DNA of 64,000 nucleotides from Actinomadura chibensis NBRC 106107. Its GTDB lineage: Bacteria; Actinomycetota; Actinomycetes; Streptosporangiales; Streptosporangiaceae. The stretch lies in contig NZ_BCQP01000022.1 in assembly GCF_001552135.1 (NCBI RefSeq), positions 1 through 64,000 of the forward strand, read 5' to 3'. The notes beneath the pieces are model-generated. The model searched no databases. It saw only the letters and a list, made by a program, of their open reading frames with translations, and was not told the DNA's origin. Shown piece by piece: positions 54,227 through 63,300 of this stretch (within the stretch, counting starts at the first letter, position 1; each line of letters opens with the position of its first letter). Made by a program: the position numbers and the translations under genes.

Positions 54227-57200
54227 TCAATGGAAGTTGCGGGCCCGCACCCGGCCGGGGACGGGCAGCCGCCGCAGCCGGGTCGCGCGGACGTTCGCGA
54301 CCCCGTCGGCGCGCTCCAGCCGCCCGCTGACCAGCAGCGCCTGCGCGTCGACGGCGAGGCCGCGGTGCCGCTCGAACACCTGCGGCGGGCACACCACGTT
54401 GACGATGCCGGTCTCGTCCTCCAGCGTCATGAACACGATGCCGCCCGCGGTCGGCGGCCGCTGCCGGTGCGTGACCAGGCCCGCGACGACGACGTTCGTC
54501 TCGCCGGGCGTCGCGGCCAGCCGGGTGGACGACAGCGCGCCGAGTTCGTCCAGCGCGTCCCGGACGTGCGCGACCGGATGCGTGCTCGACACCCCGGTCG
54601 CCCACAGGTCGGCGAGCGTCTCCTCGATCGGCGTCATCGCGGGCAGCGCGGGCGCGGCGGCGCCGGGCGTCACGCCCTCCAGCCGTCCCGGGCCGGAACC
54701 GGCCAGCGCGCCCGCCGCCCACAGCGCCTCCCGCCGGGTGAGCCCGAACGCGTCGAACGCGCCCGCCGTGGCGAGCGCCTCCAGCGCGCCCGCCGACAGC
54801 GGGACGCGCCGGGCCAGGTCCTCCATGCTCGCGTAGGGGCGTCCGGCGGCGATCGCCTCCGCCGTGTCGTCGCCCAGGTTGCGGATGCCGGACAGCCCGA
54901 GCCGGATCGCGGGCTGCGGCTCGGCGGGCGCGTGCGGATGGTCGGAGACGACCTCGACCGCCTCCTCCAGCGTCGGGTGGACGCCGCTGGCGTTGACGTC
55001 CACGCCCCGGACGACGACGCCGTGCCGCCGCGCGTCGTTGAGGAGGCTCTGCGGGCTGTAGAAGCCCATCGGCTGGTTGCGCACCAGCGCGGCCGTGAAC
55101 GCGGCCGGGAAGTGCCGCTTCAGCCAGGCGCTCGCGTACACCAGGTGCGCGAAGCTCTGCGCGTGCGACTCGGGGAACCCGAACCCGGTGAAGCCGAGGA
55201 TCTTCTCGTACACGCTCTCGGCGACGTCCGGGGGGATGCCGCGCTCGGCCATCCCGTCCAGCAGGCGGCGGCGGAGCCGCTCCACCCGCTCGGGCGCCCG
55301 CTTCGCGCCCATCGCCTGCCGGAGCGCGTCGGACTCGGCGGGCGTGAACCCGGCGCAGTCGACGGCGAGCTGCATCATCTGCTCCTGGAACAGCGGGACG
55401 CCGAGCGTCCGCGACAGCGCGGGCTCCATCAGCGGGTGCGGGCAGTCGGCCGGTTCGAGCCCCTTGCGGCGCCGCAGGTACGGGTGCACCGACCCGCCCT
55501 GGATCGGGCCCGGCCGGATCAGCGCCACCTCCACCACCAGGTCGTAGAACTCGCGGGGGCGCAGCCGGGGCAGCGTCGCCATCTGCGCCCGCGACTCGAC
55601 CTGGAACACCCCGACCGTGTCGGCGTCGCACAGCATGTCGTAGACGAGCGGGTCGTCCGGCGGGATCGACTGGAGGTCGTGGCGGCGGCCGTGGTGCCCG
55701 GCCACCAGGTCGAAGCAGTCGTGCAGGGCGGCGAGCATGCCGAGGCCGAGCAGGTCGAACTTCACGAGCCCGGCCGCCGCGCAGTCGTCCTTGTCCCACT
55801 GCAGGACGCTGCGGTTCGGCATCGTCGCCCACTCGATCGGGCAGATCTCGCCGACCGGGCGGTCCGCGATGACCATGCCGCCGGAGTGGATGCCGAGGTG
55901 CCGGGGGAGCCGCAGCATCCGGTCCGCCAGCTCCATGACCGGGCCGGGGACGTCGGCCTCCGAGCCGACCGGGTCGCGCGGGTCGATGCCCTTGGACCAG
56001 GCGTCCTGCTGGCCGGGGGAGAAACCGAGCGCGCGGGCCGCGTCCCGGACGGCCATCCGCGGCCGGTAGCTGATCACGTTCGCGACCTGCGCGGTGCACT
56101 CGCGGCCGTACTTGTCGTAGACGTACTGGATGGCCTCCTCGCGGCGGCGGTGCTCGATGTCGAGGTCGATGTCGGGCGGGCCGTCGCGGCCGGGGGACAG
56201 GAACCGCTCGAACAGCAGGCCGTGCCGGACGGCGTCCACGCCGGTGATGCCGAGCGCGTAGCAGACCGCCGAGTTGGCCGCCGAGCCGCGCCCCTGGCAC
56301 AGGATGCCCTTGCTCCGGCAGAACTCGACGATGTCGTGGACGATCAGGAAGTACCCGGGGAAGCGGAGCTGCTCGATGACGTCCAGCTCCTTGGCGATCT
56401 GCTCGTACGCCCCGGACACCCGCTCCCGCTCCGGCGGCCCGTACCGCTTCAGCGCGCCCTCCGCGACCAGGTGGCGCAGCCAGGTCGCCTCGGTGTGCCC
56501 GTCCGGGACGGGCCAGTCGGGCAGGCGGGGCGCGACGACGTCGAAGTCGAACAGGCACTCGCGCGCCAGCGCCACCGTCCGCTCCAGGACGCCGGGGAAC
56601 CGGGCGAGGCGCCGCGCCATCTCCGCGCCGCTGCGGACGTGCGCGGTGCCGCCCGCCGGGAGCCAGCCGACCATGTCGTCGAGGCCCCGGCGGGCGCGGA
56701 CGGCCGCCAGCGCCTGCGCCAGCCGCGCGTCCGGGCCGGGGGCGGCGAAGTGGACGTTGTTGGACGCCACCGCGTCCACGCCGACCCGGCGCGCCAGCTC
56801 GAACAGGACGTCGTTGCGGTGGTCGTCGTCCGGCTGGTCGTGGTCGACCAGCTCGACGAACACGTTGCCGCGGCCGAACATGGCGATCAGGTTCCGCAGC
56901 TCGCGTTCGGCGGCGCCGGGGCCGTCCGCCTCCAGCGCGGCGGGGACGGGGCCCTTCCGGCAGCCGGTCAGCACCGCCCAGTGCCCGCCGTGCGCGCCCG
57001 CCAGCGCGTCGAGGTCGTAGACGGGGCGGCCCTTGCGCCCGCCCGCGAGCTGCGCCGCCGTGATCGCCGAGCAGAGCCGCGCGTAGCCGGGCGCGCCGCG
57101 CGCGAGGACGAGCAGGTGGCGCCCGGCCGGGTCGGGCTCGCCGGTCTGCGGTCCGGGCAGGCCGAGGCTCAGCTCCGAGCCGAAGACCGTCCCGATGCCC

Positions 57201-57505
57201 GCGTCGCCCGCCGCCTGCGCGAACTGGACCGCGCCGTACATGCCGTCGTGGTCGGTGATCGCCATCGTCCGGACGCCGAGCCGCGCGGCCTCCGCGACGA
57301 GCGAGGCCGGGTCGCTGGCGCCGTCCAGGAAGCTGAACGAGGAGTGGACGTGCAGCTCCGCCCACGGAACGTCCTCGTCGGGCGGCTCGGGGCGGGGCCG
57401 GGCGTCGGGCGGCTCCGGCTCGTCCGGCGCCCGGCCGGACGGCCGCCACGACAGCCGCTCCTCGAACTCCCGCCACGGGATCGGCGGGTTGTGCCAGCCG
57501 GTCAT
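54227..57505 (-). CDS. dnaE2: error-prone DNA polymerase III alpha subunit DnaE2
   Basis: The 1092-residue product is a C-family polymerase of the DnaE2 (ImuC) class. A PHP domain opens with ELHVHSSFSFLDGAS (near residue 49). The palm has PDIDLDIEHRRREE (around residue 443) with the catalytic aspartates, and tandem HhH motifs and an OB-fold (VVAGLVTHRQRPPTAGG) lie at the C-terminus. The N-terminus carries a Pro/Glu/Asp-rich segment typical of actinobacterial DnaE2. It performs translesion synthesis with ImuB and ImuA'. It lies 25 bp after imuB on the same strand, in an operon led by a LexA box. Confidence 0.95.
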   Translation of the reverse strand: MTGWHNPPIPWREFEERLSWRPSGRAPDEPEPPDARPRPEPPDEDVPWAELHVHSSFSFLDGASDPASLVAEAARLGVRTMAITDHDGMYGAVQFAQAAGDAGIGTVFGSELSLGLPGPQTGEPDPAGRHLLVLARGAPGYARLCSAITAAQLAGGRKGRPVYDLDALAGAHGGHWAVLTGCRKGPVPAALEADGPGAAERELRNLIAMFGRGNVFVELVDHDQPDDDHRNDVLFELARRVGVDAVASNNVHFAAPGPDARLAQALAAVRARRGLDDMVGWLPAGGTAHVRSGAEMARRLARFPGVLERTVALARECLFDFDVVAPRLPDWPVPDGHTEATWLRHLVAEGALKRYGPPERERVSGAYEQIAKELDVIEQLRFPGYFLIVHDIVEFCRSKGILCQGRGSAANSAVCYALGITGVDAVRHGLLFERFLSPGRDGPPDIDLDIEHRRREEAIQYVYDKYGRECTAQVANVISYRPRMAVRDAARALGFSPGQQDAWSKGIDPRDPVGSEADVPGPVMELADRMLRLPRHLGIHSGGMVIADRPVGEICPIEWATMPNRSVLQWDKDDCAAAGLVKFDLLGLGMLAALHDCFDLVAGHHGRRHDLQSIPPDDPLVYDMLCDADTVGVFQVESRAQMATLPRLRPREFYDLVVEVALIRPGPIQGGSVHPYLRRRKGLEPADCPHPLMEPALSRTLGVPLFQEQMMQLAVDCAGFTPAESDALRQAMGAKRAPERVERLRRRLLDGMAERGIPPDVAESVYEKILGFTGFGFPESHAQSFAHLVYASAWLKRHFPAAFTAALVRNQPMGFYSPQSLLNDARRHGVVVRGVDVNASGVHPTLEEAVEVVSDHPHAPAEPQPAIRLGLSGIRNLGDDTAEAIAAGRPYASMEDLARRVPLSAGALEALATAGAFDAFGLTRREALWAAGALAGSGPGRLEGVTPGAAAPALPAMTPIEETLADLWATGVSSTHPVAHVRDALDELGALSSTRLAATPGETNVVVAGLVTHRQRPPTAGGIVFMTLEDETGIVNVVCPPQVFERHRGLAVDAQALLVSGRLERADGVANVRATRLRRLPVPGRVRARNFH

Positions 57506-57545
57506 GGACGCCCCCTAGTCATGGACGGCCCTAGTCATAGACGGC
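57501..57545 (-). repeat. threefold 16-17-bp direct repeat across the imuB-dnaE2 junction
   Basis: Three near-identical copies of gtcatggacg-ccccta start at 57501, 57518 and 57534 (the last ends imuB). The dnaE2 start and imuB stop are both copies of it, so the junction seems to have been expanded by tandem duplication. Effects on coupling are possible. Confidence 0.55.
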
Positions 57546-59042
57546 CTCGACGTGCCAGCGCCCGCCCTCGACGGCGAGCAGGTAGGCGGCGCCGTCGTCG
57601 GTGGTGACCTGGAAGCGGGCGCGGCGGCGCGCGCGGTCGGCGTCCCACCAGCGCTCGTCGACGGGCCACGGCCCCGTCCAGCCGGTGACCGCGGACGGGC
57701 GGCCCCGGAGCGCCAGCGTCGCGGGCGGCGCGGACACCTCGCACCGCGCCGACACCACCACCGCCGCGCCGGAGGCGTCGGCCAGCTCCACGTCGGGCGG
57801 CACCGGCGGGACGACGGCGGGCGCGGGCCCGGTGATCCGGCCCGGCCACGGCCCGTCCGGCCGCCCGCCGGGGGCGAGGTCGCCGACCGGCACCCGGACG
57901 ACCCGCTCGCCCGGCCCGCGCCCGCCGACCAGCACCGGGCGGGTGACCCCGTGGTGGCCGAGCAGCGCCTGGATCCGGTCGGCGGCCCGCGCGATCCGGT
58001 CGGTGACGGACGTGCGGCCCCACAGCCCCTCCTGCCGCCCCTCGTCCGGGACGAGCTGGTCGGGCGCCAGCTCCAGCCAGGTCACGCCGCCCCACACGGC
58101 CTCGGCGTCGGCGGGCTGGTGCGCCGACAGCTGCCAGCGCACCCGCTCGGCCACCGCCAGCGCGGACAGCCCGTCGTGCCGCCACAGCCGCCGCAGGACG
58201 CGGCCGTCCGCGAAGCCGACCGCCGCCTCCAGCCGGACGCACGCGAGCCCGCCCGCCGCGAGCCCCGCGTGCAGCTCGCCCGCCAGCCGCTTCGCGGCGA
58301 ACACCACCTGCTCGGCCCGTTCGGCGGGCGGGTCGAACCCGGTGCGGACCGACAGGTCGGCGGTGGCGCGCGCGGGCGCGAGCGGGCGCGGCTCCTCACC
58401 GCGCGCCAGCCGGTGGGCGAGCGCGCCGTCCGCGCCGAACCGGCCCGCGACGTGCCCGGACGGCAGCGCAGCGAAGTCGCCGAGCGTCTTGATCCCGAGC
58501 CTGCGCAGCAGGTCGGCGAGGTCCGGGCGGTCCAGCACCGACAGCGGGTACGGGGCGAGGAACGCCGCCGCGCCGCCCGCCGGGACGACGACGCCCCCGT
58601 CCCCGGCCCGCGCCGCGAGCTCGGCGGCGAACAGGCCGTCGGCGACGCCGGAGCCGCAGTCGTGCCCGGCCTCGACCACCGTGTCCTGGACGAGGACGCG
58701 CAGCGCCTCCTCGCCCCCGTAGAACCGGGCCGGGCCGCGCGCCGCGAGCGCGCACAGCCCCGGCCGCACCACCTCCACCCGGGGCGTCAGCGCCGCGACG
58801 GCCTCGGCGACGGGCTCGAACAGCCGTCCCTCCGCGTCGGCGTCGCGCTCGCGCACCACGAGCCCGGGGCAGCGGCGCTGCGCGTCGCGGAGCCGCTGCC
58901 CGCGCCGCACGCCCGCCGCCCGCGCCGCCGCCGTGCACGCCGCGACCTGTCCCTGGACGACCGCCGCCCCCGGCGTCGCGGCGTCGATCCCGACCGCCGT
59001 CGCGGGCCAGTCGGGGCACCACACCACCAGGACGCGCGTCAC
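57531..59042 (-). CDS. imuB: ImuB, inactive Y-family polymerase-like mutasome subunit
   Basis: The 503-residue product has the Y-family polymerase fold with VLVVWCPDWPATAVG at the N-terminus and CTAAARAAGVRRGQRLRDAQ, but the catalytic acidic pair of true polymerases is not present, as is typical of ImuB. A beta-clamp-binding motif QEGLWG lies at residues 337-342, close to the QLPLWG motif known for mycobacterial ImuB. The C-terminal region should bind ImuA' and DnaE2. The GTG at 59042 overlaps the imuA' stop (GTGA). It is an SOS-induced hub that brings DnaE2 to the clamp. Confidence 0.92.
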   Translation of the reverse strand: MTRVLVVWCPDWPATAVGIDAATPGAAVVQGQVAACTAAARAAGVRRGQRLRDAQRRCPGLVVRERDADAEGRLFEPVAEAVAALTPRVEVVRPGLCALAARGPARFYGGEEALRVLVQDTVVEAGHDCGSGVADGLFAAELAARAGDGGVVVPAGGAAAFLAPYPLSVLDRPDLADLLRRLGIKTLGDFAALPSGHVAGRFGADGALAHRLARGEEPRPLAPARATADLSVRTGFDPPAERAEQVVFAAKRLAGELHAGLAAGGLACVRLEAAVGFADGRVLRRLWRHDGLSALAVAERVRWQLSAHQPADAEAVWGGVTWLELAPDQLVPDEGRQEGLWGRTSVTDRIARAADRIQALLGHHGVTRPVLVGGRGPGERVVRVPVGDLAPGGRPDGPWPGRITGPAPAVVPPVPPDVELADASGAAVVVSARCEVSAPPATLALRGRPSAVTGWTGPWPVDERWWDADRARRRARFQVTTDDGAAYLLAVEGGRWHVEAVYD

Positions 59043-59866
59043 GCGATCCCCTCCTCGACCCGCTCCTCGACCCGCTCCTCGACCCGCTCCTCGACCCGCT
59101 CCTCGACCGCGACCCGGACGGGACGCGGCCCGCGCGGCGGGTGGACGGGCGCGCCGTCCGCGACCGCGCCGGGCACCAGCTCCAGCGGCGGCCGGACGGC
59201 CTCGTCCGGCCGGACCGTGCCGTCGGGCGCGGGCAGCCAGAGCGCGGCGCGCCGCCCGGCGCCGGGCGCGTCGCGGCCCTCGGCGACGACCTGGACGCGG
59301 CGGCCGGTGAGCCGCCCGTGCCCGTCGCCGAGGCCGTCCCAGACCGCGTCCTCCACGTGCAGGCGCAGCCGGACGCCGGGCCACTCGCGGGCGAACGCGC
59401 CGGTCAGCGTGAGGACGCAGCCGTGCCTGCGGGCGAGCGCCGACAGCCGCCGCACGGCCGCCGCCCCCGGCCGCTCCGGCGGGCACAGCAGCACCAGCTC
59501 GACGGCCTCGCAGAGCGCGGCGACCACGTCGGGCCAGCGGTCGCCCGGGTCGTCGACGAGCAGGAGCCGCTCGGGCGCCGCACCCATCCCGGCGGCGGCG
59601 AGGACGCCGAAGCCGGGGACGCCGACCACCCCGCACCAGCCGCCCTCGCCGTCCTCGCCGCCGTGCCGGGACACGCCCGCGACGAGTGCCAGCCCGAGCG
59701 ACGCCGCGCCCGGCCCGCCGAGCCCGACGACCGAGCCCGGCCGCAGCCCGCCGCCCGGGACGACGGTCCGCAGCGCGGGCAGCACCGGCACCGCCGCCGG
59801 CGCCGAGAAGGCGCCCGGGGCCGCGCCCAGCGCGGCCGCGAGGTCCCGCGGCGCGGCCTCCGGCAC
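59039..59866 (-). CDS. imuA': ImuA' mutasome accessory protein with a C-terminal charged repeat
   Basis: The 275-residue product resembles ImuA', a divergent RecA-like protein: LRTVVPGGGLRPGSVVGLGG, WCGVVGVPGFGVLAAAGMGA, RLLLVDDPGDRWPDVVAALC and VLTLTGAFAREWPGVRLRL. No intact Walker A is seen, as in other members. The C-terminus ends in five V-E-E-R/G units encoded by a 12-bp tandem repeat. The GTG at 59866 follows GGGAGGG; longer forms would run across the LexA box. It is the first gene of the SOS operon and is translationally coupled to imuB. Confidence 0.87.
   Translation of the reverse strand: MPEAAPRDLAAALGAAPGAFSAPAAVPVLPALRTVVPGGGLRPGSVVGLGGPGAASLGLALVAGVSRHGGEDGEGGWCGVVGVPGFGVLAAAGMGAAPERLLLVDDPGDRWPDVVAALCEAVELVLLCPPERPGAAAVRRLSALARRHGCVLTLTGAFAREWPGVRLRLHVEDAVWDGLGDGHGRLTGRRVQVVAEGRDAPGAGRRAALWLPAPDGTVRPDEAVRPPLELVPGAVADGAPVHPPRGPRPVRVAVEERVEERVEERVEERVEEGIA
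59051..59110 (-). repeat. 12-bp tandem repeat, five units, in the 3' end of imuA'
   Basis: CTCCTCGACCCG is repeated from 59051 to 59098 (four perfect units) with a fifth diverging at its last bases. Each unit encodes V-E-E-R and keeps the frame, producing an acidic/basic helical tail that could vary in length. Confidence 0.85.
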
Positions 59867-59902
59867 GGTCGTCCCTCCCCTCTCACGCCCCACCGCACAA
59901 TC

Positions 59903-59928
59903 TCGAACACAGGTTCGACGATTGTCAA
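59903..59928 (-). promoter_or_regulatory. LexA (SOS) box and promoter of imuA'-imuB-dnaE2
   Basis: TCGAAC-ACAG-GTTCGA (59903-59918) is a perfect match to the actinobacterial LexA box (TCGAAC-N4-GTTCGA). On the minus strand TTGACA (59928-59923) lies just before it, so the box occupies the spacer between -35 and -10. LexA would block this promoter until DNA damage. The start of imuA' is 37 bp downstream. Confidence 0.9.
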
Positions 59929-59962
59929 GTTCTCGCAGGTCACGCGGTGGAGTGGAAGGCGG

Positions 59963-59991
59963 CGCAAAGCCCGATGCCATCGGGCTTTGCG
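59963..59991. promoter_or_regulatory. perfect 13-bp hairpin between the SOS operon and mtnA
   Basis: CGCAAAGCCCGAT (59963-59975) and ATCGGGCTTTGCG (59979-59991) pair perfectly around a three-base loop. It lies 35 bp before the mtnA start and no T run follows. It may be a leader attenuator or protein-binding dyad of mtnA, or a barrier between the divergent units. No SAM- or Met-related riboswitch structure could be recognised around it. Confidence 0.6.
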
Positions 59992-60026
59992 GACTCGCGG
60001 GACATTCCGCCGGGCATCATGGAGGC

Positions 60027-61064
60027 ATGACGACCGATGTGCGGACCATCGAGTGGACCGGCGACGCGCTCCGCCTGCTCGACCAGACCGTCCTGCCGGG
60101 CCGGGTGGAGTACCTGACCGTCCGGGACGTGGACGCGCTCGTCGGCGCGATCCGGCGGCTGGCCGTCCGGGGCGCGCCCGCGCTCGGCGTGGCGGGCGCG
60201 TTCGGCGTCGCGCTCGCGGTCCGGCAGGCCGCCCGGGAGGGCTGGGACGACGCCCGCCGCGACGCCGCGATCGCCCGCGTCCGCACGGCCCGCCCGACGG
60301 CGGTGAACCTCGCCGCCGGGGTCGACCGCGTCCTGCCGTTCGTCGCGAAGGGGGCGGACGCGGTCGCGGCGGAGGCGCAGGCCGTCCTGGACGAGGACGT
60401 CCGCGGCAACCGCGCCATCGGCGTCCTCGGCGCGGACTGGATCCTCGCCCGGACGGGCGGCGACCGGCCGCTGCGCGTCCTCACGCACTGCAACGCCGGG
60501 GCCCTCGCCACGGCCGGGTGGGGGACGGCGCTCGGCGTCGTCCGGGAACTGCACGGGCGGAGCCGCGTCGACACCGTCTACGCCGACGAGACGCGCCCCC
60601 TCCTCCAGGGCTCCCGGCTCACCGCGTGGGAACTGCGCCAGGCCGGGATCCCGTGCGTCGTGCAGGCGGACGCGGCGGCGCCGAGCACGATCCTGCGCGG
60701 CCTCGTCGACGTCGCGGTCATCGGCGCCGACCGCGTCGCCGCCAACGGCGACACCGCCAACAAGATCGGCTCACTGGGCGTCGCGCTGGCCTGCCGGGCC
60801 GCCGGGATCCCGTTCGTCGTCGCCGCGCCGTGGAGCACCGTCGACCTGGCCCTCCCGGACGGGACGGGCGTCCCGATCGAGGAGCGTCCGGCCGAGGAGA
60901 TCCTCGCCTGGAACGGCGCGCCGACCGCCCCGGACGGGGTGGAGGCGTTCAACCCCGCGTTCGACGTGACGCCCGCCCGTCTCGTGACCGCGCTGGTCAC
61001 CGAGACGGGCGTGCTGGAGGTGTCGTCCGGCGACACCCCCCGTCACGTCAGGAGCGGCGCCTAG
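60027..61064 (+). CDS. mtnA: methylthioribose-1-phosphate isomerase
   Basis: The 345-residue product matches MtnA/eIF2B-like isomerases: VRGAPALGVAGAFGVAL, RPTAVNLAAGVDRVL, LTHCNAGALATAGWGTALG with catalytic C155, and VIGADRVAANGDTANKIGS with catalytic D235. It converts 5-methylthioribose-1-phosphate to the ribulose form in methionine salvage. ATG 60027 has GGAGG only one base upstream, so GTG 60039 is an alternative start that agrees with shorter homologues. It diverges from the imu operon and converges with the M28 peptidase gene (4-bp overlap). No other salvage gene is in the window. Confidence 0.93.
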   Translation: MTTDVRTIEWTGDALRLLDQTVLPGRVEYLTVRDVDALVGAIRRLAVRGAPALGVAGAFGVALAVRQAAREGWDDARRDAAIARVRTARPTAVNLAAGVDRVLPFVAKGADAVAAEAQAVLDEDVRGNRAIGVLGADWILARTGGDRPLRVLTHCNAGALATAGWGTALGVVRELHGRSRVDTVYADETRPLLQGSRLTAWELRQAGIPCVVQADAAAPSTILRGLVDVAVIGADRVAANGDTANKIGSLGVALACRAAGIPFVVAAPWSTVDLALPDGTGVPIEERPAEEILAWNGAPTAPDGVEAFNPAFDVTPARLVTALVTETGVLEVSSGDTPRHVRSGA

Positions 61065-63187
61065 GAGCCGAGCGTGCGGGTGGCCGCGCGCAGGCTCTCG
61101 TAGAGCAGCCCCTCGTACTTCTTCGCGGTCGGGACGTCCTTGTCGACGAACAGCGCGTCGTACAGCGCGGGCAGCCGCTGCGTCGCGTAGCCGGTGTCGA
61201 TGCCGGGCGCGTAGATCTGGTGCCTGTACCAGGGGCGCCCGGGCAGGCCCGCGTCGGTCAGCAGGTCGCGCTCGGCCTGCATCAGCCTGGCGTTCAGGCC
61301 GCGGAACGCGGCCGTGTCGCCCTTGCGGAGCGCCTCGTCCGCGCGCGCCTGGAGGGCCCGCGCGGCGTCCTCCCACTTCTTCGCCTGCGCGACGCCGCGG
61401 GACACGTCCACGACGACCGACCCGAGCCGCTTGCGCTGCTCGTCGGCGAAGTCGGCGAGGTAGGTCGCCGTCTCCGCCGCGTAGGGGCGGTACCCGAGCT
61501 GGACCACGTCCGCGTTGGCCAGCCGCAGCGTCGTGATGCCGACCAGCCGCGACATCGCCGCGTGGTACTCCCAGGTCGGGTCGCCGAAGTGCGACATCCA
61601 GTAGAAGTCGTCGCAGGAGCAGTGGTACTGGCCGGAGCTCCCCGTCGAGGACGCGCTCAGGTCGAGGGCGGGCACGCCGTACCGCTGGAAGAACGCCTGG
61701 AAGTCGGAGCCGCCGCCGATGCGCCCGATCGGCGTCTTCCCGTTGTTCTGCGCCTTCCACGCGTCGTAGAGGGTGCCGTCCGTGCCGGGCCAGCGCACCT
61801 CCTTGGTCGCGTCGATGACGGACTGGTCGAGCGCGGGCGTCGTCGCCGGGCCGAAGTTCGAGCCCCCGGCGCCGTCCATGTTCACGTAGGCGACGGCGTT
61901 GCGGAGCCGACCGGCCTGCTGCTCGGCGTACTCGGTGGAGCCGAACAGGCCGTACTCCTCACCGTCCCAGGTCGCGAGGACGATGGTGCGCTTGGGCCGC
62001 CAGCCCTTCTTCAGGAGCGCGCCGAGGCCGCGTCCGATCTGCAGGACGTTCTCCGCCCCGGACAGGTTGTCGCTGCTCCCGTACGCCCACGAGTCGTGGT
62101 GCCCGCCGAGAATGACCTCCTGCTCGGGGTGCTCGCTGCCGGGAATGCGGACGGTCACGTCCCACAGCGGACGCACCTGGAACTCGTTCTCCAGGTTCAG
62201 GTGGACCTTCGTCCCGCCCGGCCCGAACCGGTACGCGAACGGCAGGCCGCCCTGCCATTCCTTCGGCGCCTCCGCGCCCTTCAGCGCGCGCAGCAGCGGT
62301 TCGGCGGCGCCGTAGGAGATCGGCGTCGTCGGGATGAGGCCCTTCGTCATCGGGGCCTTCGACGCCGGAACGCGTTTCGCGCCCTTCACCGACGGCCAGC
62401 CGGGCGTCTGCGGGTCGCCCGCGGCGAGCTGGATCTGCGCGATGCTGCCGCGCTGGATGCCGTCCGAAGGCCGCCACGGGCCCTCCGGGTACACCTTTCC
62501 CCTGGTGAACCCGTCGTCGGCGGGGTCGGAGTAGATGAGCACGCCCTTCGCGCCGTGCCGCGCCGCCTCGCGCGGCTTGATGCCGCGGAACGTCGCGCCG
62601 TACCGGATCAGCGCGATCTTCCCCTTGACGGAGACGCCCTTCTCCTCAAGGAGCGCGAAATCCTGCGGGCGGCCGTAATTGGCGTACACGACTTCGCCCC
62701 GGACGTCCCCGGACGGCGACATGCCGTTGTGGCCGGGAATGACGTCGTCGAAATGCTTCTGCCAGGGGCGCTTCTTCTCCTTCACCGGCAGCGACAGCCG
62801 CTCCGGCGCGGTCATCTCGACCTGGACGCGCTTCGGCATCGAGAGATAGGCGTAATAGGTCTTGATCTCGGGCTTGAGCCCGTAGGACCGGAAGTGCTTG
62901 ACGATGCGCTGCACGCGCCGCCAGTCACCGGTCGTCGTGGTGAGCCCCGGCTCCGCCGACAGCTCGGCGTCGAGATCGCGGGCCACCGCGGGCGAGGGGA
63001 CGGCGGCGAACGCCTTCTCGTACTGCCGCTGCCATTTCGCTCCGGCCGCGGTGAAACCGGGGATTGGATCGTTCCCACCCGGTGGGGCGGACGGCGCGGC
63101 GGCGGCGGGGAGCGCGGACAGGGCGAGGGTCAGGGACACGGCCGAGGCGGCCAGCGCCGCCAGGGCCGGGGTGCGGGAGCGGAGCAC
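61061..63187 (-). CDS. exported M28 metallopeptidase with PSMA-like architecture
   Basis: The 708-residue product begins with GTG 63187 after GGAGG and has a Sec signal peptide (RSRTPALAALAASAVSLTLA, cleavage near AAAAPSA). It has a PA-domain insertion (GKIALIRYGATFRGIKPREA), the M28 catalytic core and a C-terminal transferrin-receptor-like dimerisation domain (WYRHQIYAPGIDTGYATQRL). By comparison with human PSMA the zinc ligands are H363, D373, the second Glu in DGEEYGLFGS, Asp in NMDGAG and His in YHCSCDD. It probably removes amino acids or Glu from peptides outside the cell. Specificity is inferred from architecture only. Confidence 0.9.
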   Translation of the reverse strand: MLRSRTPALAALAASAVSLTLALSALPAAAAPSAPPGGNDPIPGFTAAGAKWQRQYEKAFAAVPSPAVARDLDAELSAEPGLTTTTGDWRRVQRIVKHFRSYGLKPEIKTYYAYLSMPKRVQVEMTAPERLSLPVKEKKRPWQKHFDDVIPGHNGMSPSGDVRGEVVYANYGRPQDFALLEEKGVSVKGKIALIRYGATFRGIKPREAARHGAKGVLIYSDPADDGFTRGKVYPEGPWRPSDGIQRGSIAQIQLAAGDPQTPGWPSVKGAKRVPASKAPMTKGLIPTTPISYGAAEPLLRALKGAEAPKEWQGGLPFAYRFGPGGTKVHLNLENEFQVRPLWDVTVRIPGSEHPEQEVILGGHHDSWAYGSSDNLSGAENVLQIGRGLGALLKKGWRPKRTIVLATWDGEEYGLFGSTEYAEQQAGRLRNAVAYVNMDGAGGSNFGPATTPALDQSVIDATKEVRWPGTDGTLYDAWKAQNNGKTPIGRIGGGSDFQAFFQRYGVPALDLSASSTGSSGQYHCSCDDFYWMSHFGDPTWEYHAAMSRLVGITTLRLANADVVQLGYRPYAAETATYLADFADEQRKRLGSVVVDVSRGVAQAKKWEDAARALQARADEALRKGDTAAFRGLNARLMQAERDLLTDAGLPGRPWYRHQIYAPGIDTGYATQRLPALYDALFVDKDVPTAKKYEGLLYESLRAATRTLGS

Positions 63188-63300
63188 CAGGGATACCTCC
63201 GGGTCGCTCGGTACGGGTGCGCCCGGAACGTACGTCGCGCCCGGCCCAAGATCTAGATCACCTGCCGGATCCGGCCATCCTGTCGGCCCGATCGGTCATC

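Noticed and set aside
51969..57476. 1835-codon open frame on the minus strand across kinase and dnaE2
   Set aside because: It runs in another frame through two well supported genes on the same strand; the product is Arg/Pro-rich nonsense.
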